Assembly: GCA_023014365.1 (NCBI GenBank)
Contig: JAEBUN010000023.1
Location: 62,001 to 126,000 of the forward strand
Direction of reading: 5' to 3'
Source of the DNA: Lepiota brunneoincarnata
Taxonomy: Eukaryota; Basidiomycota; Agaricomycetes; Agaricales; Agaricaceae
DNA: 64,000 nt
Shown: piece after piece, positions 12,872 through 24,050 of the stretch
Numbering within the stretch: position 1 is the first letter of the stretch
How the letters are laid out: each line of letters opens with the position of its first letter
Translations under genes and position numbers: made by a program
The notes under the pieces: generated by a model
Told to the model about the DNA's origin: nothing
The model's input: only the letters and a program-made list of their open reading frames with translations
Databases searched by the model: none

Positions 12872-13412
12872 GAATATCCACACATCTCCGACACGTCCGG
12901 TGCCATTTGGCAACAATCACAGAGTCCGCCACCATTGCAAGCACCCTCAGTACACTATATGGCTTTATTGCCATCTATTCTCATCCTGTGGTAGCAGACA
13001 TCGGGTATCGTTATGCATGAACCCTGGTAGGGACAGGTTATAATACTTTCCAGCACATGGCACATTAGAGTATTCCATAGTTACATATATGATTAACCAA
13101 TAATCTTGGCTGGCGCAAACTCCAACCTTTTGGCTGTAAGATTATAACTACGCGGCAGGATCCTCTATATTCATGCTGACTACATTAGAACAGGAATGAG
13201 GAATTGCCACCGCTAATAGCAGGTTCCGGCTCGGGTGAGGTGCTTACAGAGCGAAGGGGGAAAATGAAGAGAAGCGACCTGATCCGAGATATCCGATGAG
13301 TGGCACCTCGATTGGAGTATTTCTGAGTGTGAATTCTGTGATTTCAGTTGAATTTCCGCCCGAGGCGTTAGCATAGAGAACAACACTCTGAACAACCACT
13401 ACGCAGTTCATC
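12872..13412. other. Intergenic, no gene seen
   Basis: Contains the 3' flank of the membrane-protein gene and the promoter side of the nitronate monooxygenase gene. Antisense frames at 13213-13645 are shadows of that gene's first exons. Confidence 0.35.
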
Positions 13413-14697
13413 ATGGCCCCAAGTATCAGTTCTGAATTCTCCAAGCTGTTCTGTGAGCTCCTATTCGGTTTTTCCTTCTGTCTATTATCTAACCTCACCG
13501 GTTCATTCGAAGGTATCTCGACCCCTATCGTCACCGCGCCAATGGCGTACGCCACTGCTCCTGCTCTCGTAGCATCCGCTATCAAGGCCGGTGGAATTGG
13601 ATTTCTCGGGGCGGGTACGACCCTGTTCTCTCCAATTGACTCCAACTATGAATTATATTAATATTTTGACCACAGGTAACGAGCCCGCTGCCAAATTAGC
13701 TGACATGATCGACCAAGCCCGTGCTGGCCTCACTCCCGAGCAACAGGCTCTTGTAGGCATGGGTTTCGTAGGCTGGGTTATGGATCGTTTCAACACCGAA
13801 GTTGACCCTCGTCTCAAGACTGTTTTGGACCGGAATGTCTCAGGAATCTGGCTTGCCTTCGGTTCCGATCTTGGAAAATACGTCACTCAAATCCGGGAGC
13901 ACAGCAAGGTGTCTGGTCATAACACAAAAGTGCTTGTGAACGTCAACACCATTGATGAGCTCAAGGTGGCGGTCAACGAATGGCAGGTTGACGTTGTAAT
14001 TGTTCAAGGTCGGAACATGATACTTTCGAGTACTGTAGCGCAGTCGAGTGTTAAGAACGGATCCTTCTGACAGGTGCCGAAGCCGGTGGTCGAGGAAGCG
14101 TCTACTCCCTACCCACTCTTGACTTTGTCAAACAGGCAGTTCCGCTCGTTCCTAGCAGCATCCCAGTTTTGGCGGCAGGCGGCATAATGAAAGGTTCTCA
14201 GATGGCTGCCTTGCTCGAAGCAGGCGCTTCTGGAGTCGTCCTCGGCACACGTGTGCTTTTTACACCAGAGTGCATGTTCTCTGAGGAAATGAAGCAAGTG
14301 TTGGTTGCAGCTGGCCCCAACTCCACGTCTCGTAGCCCTGCGTATGATATTGTGTTTCCCCCCGGTGTTTGGCCTGCTGGGATTGAGGCTCGCTGTGTCG
14401 ATAACTGCTATTGTTCAGGAGTTTAAGGACTGGACTTGATCCCTGCTGAGAGAAAGGCCAAGATCCAGGCTGGAGATAAGGATCACCTGATGGTATACGC
14501 CGGAGAGGGCGTATCAGAAGTTAATGAGATACAGCCCACAGAGGTTAGTGGTTACACGGAGTCTCAAGGGGTCGACTTAACTGATGAGGATCCCACAGAT
14601 CGTGATCAAGACCATAACTGAAGAAGCCGCTGCCAGCCTAAAGGCCTCTGGGTCTAAACTGGTAGCGGGAGTAGATGCATATGTGTCTCACTCGTAG
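13413..14697 (+). CDS. Nitronate monooxygenase (2-nitropropane dioxygenase family)
   Basis: A FMN-dependent TIM-barrel enzyme oxidising alkyl nitronates such as propionate-3-nitronate. The start exon MAPSISSEFSKLF is followed by GISTPIVTAPMAYATAPALV (N-terminal barrel with the PMA flavin loop), KAGGIGFLGAG, ADMIDQARAGL, GMGFVGWVMDR, VSGIWLAFGSD, VLVNVNTIDE, VDVVIVQG, EAGGRGSVYSLPTL, IPVLAAGGIMKGSQMAALLEAGASGVVLGTR (FMN phosphate site), PAYDIVFPPGVWP, KIQAGDKDHLMVYAGEGVSEV and a helical tail ending at TAG 14695-14697. At least four introns are visible, including one after VIVQG and one after IQPTE. Two nearby one-base breaks (near 14406 and 14428) roughly cancel around AIVQEFK. About 350 residues; probably cytosolic. 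Confidence 0.85.
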
Positions 14698-15284
14698 AAC
14701 ACCTCTTAAATTTGTTCGCACAGTAGTCCGAAGATAGCAACAAAATGCAGATTTCTTTATAAGTTATTGTACATGTTTGGCTTGAAGTAAGCTATGTAAT
14801 GTACCCTATCATTATGCGTCTGTTTGCAAGGTCTGTTACCATGTTTCCACATAGAAAACCAGGTCTAAATACGCATGCAGCATAGCTATCTATGTAAAAC
14901 GAACGTATAATAACCGTAATCGAGCTTTCTCAGCGCTCACAGGTTATTGAGGACTGTCACCTAAATAAAAGTAGCTTGCCTCGGGCACTCGGTAGTACAT
15001 ATTATCAAAAACTTGTCACTTATCGATGGCCATCGGCCACTGCCAATATCACAGTTTCGCCGATTGAACACTTGATCCGTCTTACTCTATCTTCTACCCT
15101 CTCCTCGACGCGTCGATATTCGAATGGACCCACCGCTGGGAATTTCGGTTCCGGAGAACAAAATGGCGGTGTGAGTCTTGTCTTCCAAACCCATGTCAAT
15201 CCCAATATTCCAACGATCAATGTAGTATAGGTCCAGTGGTGCGTTGCGTCCATACCGGCGTTCAACGTTCAGCGCTCAGCGCTC
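14698..15284. other. Intergenic, with a patch resembling the 16.5-kb repeat
   Basis: No gene is seen. A stretch near 15122-15170 resembles positions about 16655-16700 and 19147-19190 inside the tandem repeat. All share a 'tggacc...ttccggttccg.agaaca' core. It may be an ancient copy of that block; the similarity is too short to be sure. Confidence 0.3.
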
Positions 15285-16113
15285 AGCCTGAAGGGTCGAC
15301 TACGACAGTTGACCTTGCTTCATTTGGCAGCTTGTGGGGATTGTGCTTAATTGGTTCCTCTATGGAGTACTCTCAGTCTAATATGGTATGTTGGAAGTGC
15401 CCAGCTCAGTGCACAATAGTTTCTGACAGAACGGGTCTGGCCGATAGTTCTCCACTTGATATATTACTGCAACGACAAAATCACTATCAAATTCATAGGT
15501 CCGATATCTCGGTCTTTGAAATCTTCATCCAGCTAACACTTCCGTTTTCCGTTGTTAAAATGTATATCATTTTCCTCCTGGACACAATCCAAACAGTCCC
15601 AACAATCGAAGACCTCCTCTTCTGGTTCGTATACAACTTTGGCAACTTCTCAAAACTATATGAACTCCACCTCGTGTCTATCGAGGTGCCAATCCTCGAT
15701 GCTCTCATCGCCATCCTAGTGCAAACGGTATATTGCTGGAGGATCTGGGTGCTAGGCCATTGGGGAGCGGTGCCTGCATTCACAGCTTTTGTGAGTAACG
15801 TTCATCGGCCCCTGTTATTGAATCCATGAGGCTATGAACCTTCCGCGTTATGGGTAGATTGCACTTATTGTTGCTGTCTGTGGACTCATGCCTGGCATAA
15901 GAGTCAGTTCTGTTCCCTATTCATCGTTCCCAGGTATGCTGATCAACGGGGGCTTGAACAGAGTTTTGCATTAAGAAGCTTACTTTTCCAGGACGGCCAG
16001 AGTTAATGATTCCCAACCTGTAGTTGGCAATACAGTGACGGACATTCTGATTGCGGGCTGCATGGCCTATACCGTGCATTCCAACCATCTTACACTCTTC
16101 TGGCATTGTATGT
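15285..16113 (+). pseudogene. Truncated seven-helix (DUF6534-type) fungal membrane protein
   Basis: Helical segments read VDLASFGSLWGLCLIGSSMEY, then VKMYIIFLLDTIQTVPTIEDLL, YNFGNFSKLYELHLVSIEVPILDALIAILVQTVYCWRIWVLG, GAVPAFTAF, IALIVAVCGLMPGIR and VGNTVTDILIAGCMAYT. The 'LLDTIQTV ... VPILDALIAxLVQTVYCWRIWVL ... GNTVTDILIA' pattern is that of an abundant Agaricomycete family of uncharacterised membrane proteins (DUF6534-like). The sequence stops after the sixth helix: the usual last helix and tail are absent, and the reading frame closes within a few codons at about 16113. No clear ATG exon was found. The loss lies next to the left edge of the tandem duplication, so the gene may have been cut by that rearrangement. 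Confidence 0.5.
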
Positions 16114-17650
16114 AGGGGGACTTATGCGGGATTGGCCCTTGCGAAGGGGCTCATCAGAGGGCTTAACCGCTGCCATACCCGCCTTGGCTCGTGTAGGGAC
16201 AAAATTAGACTACTCCACTTAGAGCAGCCGCGGAGGAGCACGAGCTAAATATATTAATTAGTCTGCCTGGGCCGGCTAACAATGCTGGGGTGCATGCGGG
16301 ACCCTGTACAGGTAGGCAGGATAAGGGGACTGGGCCTGGGGCATCCCTTTCACTCGGAACCCTCATAGTACGGCAGCAGCTGATGAGAAGCCGGCCCACT
16401 GCATGGTCCCTCACATGACTGTTCTAAACCTCCTTTGAGTCCAACTTCACCATGGGATAGCCCTGCAATGTTGGAATAACAATGTCGTGGTGTTATCCAA
16501 TCGACGACTCATACATACCGAATTGGATTCTGCGACGATCCCGGTATTCAATACAATGTTCGATGACGGAGCTAACGAAAGCGTGCGTGATGACTTGGAA
16601 ATGGTGTGTGGGACAAGAATTGGGGATTGGTTCTCCCCCTTGACATTCTGAAGTGGACCAGCCATTGGCAATTCCGGTTCCGAAGAACATAGAGGCCAGT
16701 GTGAGCCCTGCACTATGAATTCGTTACGGTCGGTCCCAACCTCCTGTCGATTGTACAAGGGCAGGTCTGGTGGTAAGGTTACCGGCCAAGGTTCAGAGCC
16801 TCCAGCACTGCCAATTTGTTCAGTAGTTTTCCACGCTTAGCTCCGGGAATCTTGAGGCCCAACAGGGAGAACGATGCCCAACCGGGCCTAGCAGGTGGAT
16901 CTAGCCGAGAGATGTACCTTACTAGCTGCCGCTACTGCAAGGTTAATATCCTCGGGTGAACCCCCAGCCGCAGAAATGATGACCTCGCCGATAGCCCGGG
17001 ACCGGATTTAGCACGACTCTATGTTGGGATGTAATATTAGAACACACTCGGGTCGATGACACCATTGGGAAAGGGTCGTAGTCTGTCCACCCGGATTCAC
17101 AGGTAAGTATGCACAACCCACTCAATCATCTCTCCCTTGTCAATAGGGTCAACTCATTTTATGAACAGTCTATTATGTACAAGCGAAATTAAAGCAGTGA
17201 ATAGTAGATAAGCTACAATGCCATTCACCCCGCGTTAATATCAACAGATCCCTTGTACGTTGAAGTGGTGGGTGTATGTTCCTGGCATGCTTAGTGATCT
17301 CAATTGTGTTCTACATATGGACTTGCCGACGGTTTGCTTAAATGTCAGGGAGCTGTATGGAGCAAACAAGGCTCGGATATGTAGGAGCACTAGTTATTAC
17401 GTTTCGACATGATGTCTTCATCAATATACGACGGCTGGATCCCAATTCTGACAGAGAATATAGACCATATATCGTGTTCGCTCACTCACGAGGCTGATAC
17501 TTTGCACCCTACGTGTTGCTTCCTTCGTTCGAACTAAGTTGTGGATTGGTGAGTCCTCTGGGGAGAAAAGGCTAAGTGTACAAGTACGCATTCAAAAATC
17601 AACAAAACGAGTCATGTGATCACACCGCCTCCGTGCCATCGCCACCCCAC

Positions 17651-18519
17651 ATGTTCAGTATGCTCAGGAATTTCCAGAGGGCAAGCAGAACAATTTCCGT
17701 GGTACCAACCCAGATACGCTCATCATCCTTCTCGCTTAATCTTATCAACTCATTGCCTAAGACAACTCGTTCAACTCGCACCTTCCCAACACCATCCGTT
17801 ACCGCCCATCGGAAACTCAGCTTGAACCGTAAACATACCACTTCTACCGGCGGAGAATCCAATGAACACTCCTCCCAAGAACCCGACAAAACAGACGAGG
17901 TTTCATGGATAGACTTCCTTGAATCCTCCGCAAAAGCGCCTTGGCTCAGCTCGTTACCACCGGACCACACGGACAGACTCAAACGTTCATACGCTCTCGT
18001 ATTCAACATCGTCCTCTACCTCGGCCGACCGCGAAACGACGATAATTTTGAAGAGGCTACACAACAGTTCCTCCTTGTACGCCTCTTCCTCACCCCCCTC
18101 CCCCTCCTCGTTCATCACACCTTTACCACCACCCCAGCTGACTTTTGTTTTTTCTCACGCAGGCCTTTGAATCAGCACCAGTTTCACCAGACTCTGAAAT
18201 CGCTCGCGCTCGGCACGCTACGGCTATCCTGACACGAACGATCACCGATAACATATCATCTATTCCCCTCTCCTCTCCCCTCCGTTCTGAGCACTCCCAG
18301 ATTTTCGCTCTTGCTGATGCACTGCTACCCCTTGCGGATGCACACTTACGAGGAATCGAGCAGGGCGAAGCACCAACTACTGGTGAAGTTTTAGACACCG
18401 GAGGAAAATGGCAGGACTTCTGGGGGAAAGCGCAGCCTATCATCTTGGCCCTTGGTGTGGAGCTAGATGAGAGAGGTTTTGGCATGCGCGAGGAATTGGA
18501 AGGGGGCAGTCAAAACTGA
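17651..18519 (+). CDS. Gene X copy 2: protein of unknown family
   Basis: Exon 1 is 17651-18076 and exon 2 is 18163-18519, with a GT-AG intron of 86 bases. This gives about 260 residues. The N-terminal ~65 residues are Arg/Ser/Thr-rich without acids (MFSMLRNFQRASRTISVVPT), like a mitochondrial presequence. The conserved core follows: LESSAKAPWLSSL, DHTDRLKRSYALVFNIVLYL, GRPRND, SPDSEIARARHATAIL, SIPLSSPLRS, FALADALLPLADAHLRGIEQG, GGKWQDFWGKAQ. It is the best preserved copy. Shift by one base near 18500 and the frame would run to a Glu/Lys-rich tail ending EEKK at 18568, as in copy 3, so the annotated end GGSQN may be artificial. I recognise no fold or function. It is convergent with the PEBP remnant. 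Confidence 0.7.
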
Positions 18520-18602
18520 AGAAGAGAGGCAGGAGAAGGAGAAGGCAGACGTCGAGGAGAAGAAGTGAAGTTGGTATGAAAGCTCCCTACTCTTGTCCAT
18601 AG

Positions 18603-18900
18603 TGTCTGTCTGCTCTTCCGCTTGACACAAAAATTCAGTTTTCTCCAAGGAATTTGAGCCACACAATCGACCGCATCGGGTCAGTCGGTACCACAGTACT
18701 CTTCGGTATGTTGAGAGGTTTGATATTGGGTCCCTCGAGCGCTAGAGAAACGGACGTCGTTTCCGACAACCATTTCTGCCCCGGTGGGACTAGAGAGCAG
18801 TGAACAAAACAGTGGGTGCGGAATAGCCTCCTGAGGAGATGTTGCCTGGGATGATATTTTCGCAGGCTACAGTGTCGATAACCTCGTTGAGTATACTCAT
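18603..18900 (-). pseudogene. PEBP remnant 1 (internally deleted)
   Basis: The minus strand starts at ATG 18900 with MSILNEVIDTVACENIIPGN and [10 protein letters not shown], matching the first exon of the PEBP gene at 9767-10485. Frame breaks and stops follow. The sequence then jumps to a C-terminal piece (LEKTEFLCQAEE, near 18640-18603) resembling LVGANFFLCRAEE of the intact gene. The DPDAP and PPGPPPGSG regions, about 100 residues, are missing. This is structural loss that sequencing error cannot explain. Confidence 0.7.
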
Positions 18901-20140
18901 GGGTGGTGAAAGGGAATCTTGAAAGTGAGTGAGGAACGATATTTGGTGTCAGGCCTTATAAAATAACAATGTCGTGCGGTGGTATCCAATCGACGACTCA
19001 TACATACCGAATTGGATTCTGCGACGATCCTGGTATTCCATACAATGTTCGATGAGATAACGGAGCTAACGAAAGCGTGCAGTGACAGCTTGGAAATGGT
19101 GTGTGGGACAAAATTTGGGGATTGGTTCTCCCCTTTGACATTCTGAAATGGACCAGCCATTGGCATTTCCGGTTCCGAAGAACATAGTGGCTATGTGAGT
19201 CTTGCATTATGAATTCGTTAAGGTCGATCCCAACCTCCTGTCGATTGTACAAGGTGCAGGTCCGGTGGTAAGGTTACCGGCCAAGGTTCAGAGCCTCCAG
19301 CACTTGCCAATTTGTTCAGTAGTTTTCCATGCTTAGCTCTGGGAGTCTCGAAGCCCCACACCGTCCCGTGAGCCTTGGAGAACGATGCTCAGCCAGGCCT
19401 AGCAAATGAATATAGCTGAGAGATATACCTTAGTAGCTGCCGCTACTGCAAGCCTGGGTCAATATCCTCGGATGAACCTCCCAACCGCAGAAGTGATGAC
19501 CCCGCCGATAGCTTGGGATCGGATTTAGCGCAATACTATGCTGGAATGTAATACTGGAACACACTCGGGACCGATGATGCCATTGAGATAGCATCGTAGT
19601 CTGTCCACATGGATTTACAGATAAGTATGCACAACTCACTCAATCATCTCTCCCTTGTCAACAGGGTCAACTCATTATCCATTAACGAACAGTCTATTAT
19701 GTAAAAGCGAAATTGAAGCAGCAAATAGTAGATAGACGACAATGCCACTTACCCAGCGTTAATATTAACAGATCCCTTGTACGTTGAAGTGGTGGGTACA
19801 TGTTCCTGGCATGCTTAGTGATCTCAATTGTGTTCTGCATATGGACTTGCCTACGATTTGCTTAAATATCAGGGAGCTTTACAGAGCAAACGAGGCTCGT
19901 ATATGTAGGAGCACTAGCTATTACGTTTCGACATGGTGTCTCATCAAAATACGATGGCTGGATCCTAATGCTGACAGAAAATATACATCATACATCGTGT
20001 TCGCTCACTCACGAGGCTGCACCCTACGTACTTCTTCCTTTTTTTGTGGACTGGTGAGTCCCCTGGGGAGAAAAGACTAAGTAAGTGTCCAAGTGCGCAA
20101 TATATACAAAAATCAACAAAACGAGTCATGTGATTACATC

Positions 20141-20306
20141 TTTTTTTTTTTGTACTCTGCATTTATATACCGCAACAAGCAGACTAGTGCTAAGACGCGG
20201 TGGGCCCACTGTATTAACAGATGGACCCCCTCGAGAGGTGGAATATCTACATGGGTGAAAGTCTGAAAAAAATGTGGAGGTTTCTGATAGGGCATGTGAT
20301 TACATC
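20141..20306 (-). mobile_element. Short retrotransposed (SINE-like) insertion with poly(A) and 14-bp target duplication
   Basis: Between two perfect copies of CATGTGATTACATC (20127-20140 and 20293-20306) lie 152 bases that begin with a T11 run on the plus strand, i.e. a poly(A) tail on the minus strand. The paralogous site in unit 1 (17613) has a single copy, CATGTGATCACACC, and no insert. Poly(A) plus a long target duplication is the mark of target-primed reverse transcription. I see no clear tRNA-derived A/B boxes, so it could be a SINE or a processed transcript. Confidence 0.7.
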
Positions 20307-20317
20307 GTCTCTGTGCT

Positions 20318-20538
20318 CACTGCTGGCGTATGACTATTTCCACATGTGCAATATCTTTTGATTATATGCTAAAATATAGACAGGGATATTACAGCCATGG
20401 ATGTCATAAATATGTAATTGCTCAAGGCCAGGTCGTAATTGGATATTAATTATATTCACAGTAGTGATACCCTTGTCGGATATTTCAGCAGATAACCAAA
20501 GATATCTCACGTTCAAATATAGTCATACGCCAGCAGTG
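20318..20538. mobile_element. 221-bp MITE-like element, 20-bp perfect TIRs (CACTG...CAGTG), 3-bp target duplication
   Basis: The ends CACTGCTGGCGTATGACTAT (20318-20337) and its exact reverse complement (20519-20538) flank 181 AT-rich bases without coding potential. GCT directly precedes and follows the element (20315-20317 and 20539-20541). CACTG/CACTA termini with 3-bp duplications are known for the CACTA (EnSpm) superfamily, so this is probably a non-autonomous CACTA-type element. The unit 1 counterpart lacks it. Confidence 0.75.
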
Positions 20539-20773
20539 GCTACCCTTCCGTCACTCATGTGACTTCCTATTGTCTGTATGTTTATTTTCATATGTTTTCC
20601 CCCTCTCGCCCACAATAGTAAACAAATACTCAAGGTAGATAAAAGGGCCGTTGAGGCCTATTCATCTCTTTTCCTTAGACTTATACGAAATACGATTGCT
20701 GATAACCGTCAGCCTTCGTTCTTGTTAAGTTTCTCGTGTGGCGCGGCTTTGACTCGCCATCACACCACCCCAC

Positions 20774-21694
20774 ATGTTCAGTATGCTCAGGATTTTCCAG
20801 AGGGCAAGCAGAATAATTTCCGTGGTACCAACCCAGATACGCTCATTATCCTTCTCGCGCAATCTTATCAACTCATTGCCTAGGGCAAACTGCCCAACTC
20901 GCACCTTCCCAACACCATCCGTTACCGCCCATCGGAACTCAACTTGAACCGCAAACATACCAGCTTCTACCGGCGGAGAATCCAATGAACACTCCTCCCA
21001 AGAACCCAACGAAACAGACGACGGAATTAGACGACGAACCAGACGACAAACCACGGATAGAACTTCTTGAATTTTGCGCAAAAGCACCTTGGCTCAGCTT
21101 GTTACCAGACCACACGGACAGACTCATACGTTCATATGCTTTCGCGTACTGCATCCTCTCCTACCTCCACCGACCACTACACAACAACAATTCCAAAGAG
21201 GCTACACAAGCAGTTCCTCCTTGTACGCCCCCGCCCCCCTTGTTTATCACACCTTTACCACCGCCCCCAGCTTACTTCTCTTTTTTTTCTCATGTAGGCC
21301 TTTGAATCAGCATCAGTTTCACCAGACTCTGAAATCGCTCGCGCTCGGCACGCTACTGGCTATCCTAACGCGAAGGGTCGCCGATGACATATCATCCATC
21401 CCCCTCTCCTCTCCCCTGCGTTCTCAGTACCCCCAGATTTTCGCTCATGCCTGATGCACTACTACCCCTGGCAGATACCCACTTACGAGGAATCGAGCAG
21501 GGCGAAGCGCCGACTACTAGTGAAGTTGTACACAGCGGGGAAAAATGGCAGGACTTCTGGGTGAAAGCGGAAGCCCACCATGGAGGCCCTTCGTCAAGAG
21601 CTAGACGAGAAAGATTTTGGCTATGACGCGATGAGAGAGGGCAGACAAAGAGGGGCAGGAGAAGGAGAAGGTAGATGCCGAGGAGAAGAAGTAA
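20774..21694 (+). pseudogene. Gene X copy 3, degraded
   Basis: ATG at 20774 and the first 45 residues match copy 2 closely (MFSMLRIFQRASRIISVVPT). The frame then breaks: a lost A near 20937 leads to TGA, an extra G lies near 20966, and further changes occur around 21010-21060, near 21355 (extra T) and near 21446. The core motifs remain readable in pieces (FCAKAPWLSLLPDHTDRLIRSYAF, SPDSEIARARHAT, GEKWQDFW). The end reads EKEKVDAEEKK to TAA at 21692-21694. The intron position is kept. The density of changes is higher than in copies 1 and 2, so true decay is likely on top of any sequence error. Confidence 0.7.
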
Positions 21695-21724
21695 AATTGG
21701 AATGAAAGCCTCCCACTCTGTCCA

Positions 21725-22030
21725 TAATGTCTGTCTGCGCTTCCGCTTGACATAAAAATTCAGTTTTCTCCGAGGAACTCGAGCCACACGATCAAGCACA
21801 TCAGGTCAGTCAGTATCGCAAGTGTACTTCCCTCGAACTCGGAACCTTGACAGGTTTGATGCCGATATTGGGTTCCTCGAGCGCTAGAGAACGACGGATC
21901 CCGTTTCTGAGAGCCTTTTCTGCGCCAGTGGGCTAGAGAATGAATAAACAAAACAGTGGGTGCGGAATAGCTTCCAGAGATGTTACCTGGGAATGATATT
22001 TCGCGGGGCTACAGTATCGATAACCTAGGG
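21725..22030 (-). pseudogene. PEBP remnant 2 (internally deleted, start lost)
   Basis: The minus strand carries scraps of the same truncated PEBP as remnant 1: a piece matching VIDTVA..NIIP near 21990-22030, a piece around TGAEKALRNGIRRSLALEEPNI near 21870-21930, and the C-terminal scrap EKTEFLCQAEAQ near 21730-21780. The initiating ATG segment is gone. Like remnant 1 it lacks the DPDAP to GxHR core, so both remnants descend from one already deleted copy. Confidence 0.6.
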
Positions 22031-22065
22031 TAGGTCAAGGAGAAGCTTGAAAAGTGAGTGAGGAA

Positions 22066-24050
22066 CGATATGTGGTGGGCCACGGTCCTGGGGAGCCTGT
22101 GATCCCCGAGAAGCAGGTGATCTCTTGTTTGTTCGCGTCCGGAGAACCTCTAATCTCTGCACCACCATCTGCTTCGCAATTTTCACTGCGAATGAGCAGT
22201 GCCCGGACGACAAGAATAACTCTCTCAACGATCCCCGAAGTAGATACGTGATTCTAACCCAAGGCCCCGCTGCTTGAGGTTATATCTGAACCACAGAAAC
22301 TGCGACCACTAGACCTTCAACGTTCCAGCACGACCTCCGTTGTGATCTATCTAGGCCCAGTTCCGTTAAGCACAAGCACATAGCGCCTAAAACATTAGAG
22401 TCATCTTGCCATGATATGATGGTCTTGTGCGCCTGTATGATGGATTCCCAGGAGGACCAAGTCTGGAGTGGAATTCCTCACACGAAGGGGCCCCATGATC
22501 CCATGAACGACACTGCAGTAGATATCGGTGGGAAGGCGGTGTATTGCGGCATGGTCGCATCAGAGCGGGGGTTAAGATGCTCACCTCCATTACCCAGGAA
22601 TGGAGGAAGAGGCCCTCGTTTGTGTGTTCGTTTAACGACTCCCTATTCTTCACCCTGCGATCATGCGAGCGAGTCAGACAATATAACACCCGACAGGGCA
22701 TGGGCTAGCACCCCATCATCGGACTAGTCGCCCGGCGGGGCACGCCGTGCAATGGTTCCTTCTCACCCCTATAACCAATCACCATTGGTAGCAAAATCAA
22801 CTGCTTGACACTGTTGCATGAGAGCCAACACCATGCCGGTGTTCATCGTTACACCCGCATCAAAATTTCCCCTCGTGGTTGGTGGAGCCTTTCAACCTAT
22901 CCGGACCTTTTTACTGCGCCTCGGTTCCCAGCCAGTAATCTGAGCCTATCTCCTCCTAGATCTTCTTATCACACTCTCACAACTGCCCCCTGATCACATA
23001 AATAGCTCATAACGATTTGCTCCGGCGTTCAAGCCGTGTGAGGACCAGAAAGCTTTGGCCACATAGCCCGTATGCTGCCCTCATGAGTCATGAATGAGTC
23101 AATGAGTCAATGGGAAAGGTCTCATAGTAGAACCGACTGAGGACGGTGCGCTTAACGCATCATTCCTGCCTATCACAAGCAAAAAATAGCTGACCGGTGT
23201 CACGATAAACTGTGTACACGAAGGTGAAGCCGACCCCGACGTTGTGGATCCAACTCAATTTTGGTGGAGCCTCTCGCCAAGATACCGGAGGTGAGAGGGT
23301 CAGGTTCCTGGGGAAATGTGAGCAGTGACCCTCCCAAGCGTACGGAATTAGTTCTATTTTTCGGAAGCGCAGCCAGGCAACATCACAGGACTTGTTTCCG
23401 GGTCCGAAGCAGTATGTGAAGTAATGTGACCCCGTATTCCATTTCCTGTGATATTTTCAAAGGCATTTTGGCATAAACAATTACTGTCATTGGTCGTCCA
23501 CATCCATACACTCGGTCAAACGTTCATGCATGTCTCCATCACAGCACTGACGAGCCGGCAACGACAAGCGATGTGAGTGTGTGAACTTGTGACCAACGAC
23601 CAGTGACAGTGCGAGGATTTTCAGTATAAACATCTGTAAACCCACCACACTGTCAATGAATGGAGAAAGCGTGCGAGGTTCAAATGCAAAGACCAGCGAT
23701 GGTCGGTATTGTGAAGACAAGAACCCGCCTCGAAGAAAAATTGGAGGACTCATCCTACCAAGGGGTCTCGTTGCTAACAGGAGCTCGGCCAGCGGGGGCG
23801 GCGCCCAGAGACGAAACACGCAAGCCGCGCGCCGAATAGCTATGTACTAGGCAGCCATCCGTTCTCACCGCGTCGCCAGTGTTGCGCACGGCAACTCCAT
23901 GGAGCATCAGTTCTCGCAGTTCCCTCACCGAGTTCGTGCCCACGCGATCCTTTCACATTTCGCGTTAGAGTTTAAAAATAGCTCCGTTGCAACTTTAAAA
24001 AGATCTCTGTATCCTGTTTCTTTGTCAAGCCAACCCTTGCAAGCGTTGCA
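22066..24050. other. Intergenic, about 2 kb, no gene supported
   Basis: 22066-22190 is similar to the flank at 10790-10920 beyond the first PEBP copy. The rest has no convincing exon on either strand. 23900-24050 should hold the laccase promoter; TATA-like runs 'gtttaaaaatagc' (near 23970) and 'ctttaaaaagatc' (near 23995) lie 50-80 bases before the laccase ATG. Confidence 0.4.

Larger units (their letters stand above)
16475..18961 (+). repeat. Tandem segmental duplication, unit 1 (gene X copy 2 + PEBP remnant)
   Basis: A unit of about 2.49 kb. Its first ~1.1 kb (from 'aataacaatgtcgtg' at 16475) recurs almost base for base at 18962, and its second half holds gene X copy 2 and a PEBP remnant that recur at 20.8-22.0 kb. 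The first block contains short intron-like signals and one hydrophobic stretch (FLACLVISIVFYIWTCRRFA, near 17275-17340), but no gene I can define. Confidence 0.75.
18962..22065 (+). repeat. Tandem segmental duplication, unit 2 (gene X copy 3 + PEBP remnant, with insertions)
   Basis: The second copy of the unit starting at 16475. The left block (18962-20126) aligns at a steady offset of about 2.49-2.51 kb. The offset grows to 3.12 kb at the gene X start because of extra DNA at 20141-20760, including two small mobile elements. Similarity ends near 22065, just after 'gtgagtgaggaacgatat', the same sequence that closes unit 1 near 18940. Confidence 0.75.

Noticed and set aside
13244..13645. 133-codon minus-strand frame
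   Set aside because: Antisense shadow of the first exons of the nitronate monooxygenase.
16205..16414. Minus-strand frame between the truncated membrane gene and the repeat
   Set aside because: No similarity to known proteins and not retained in the second repeat unit.
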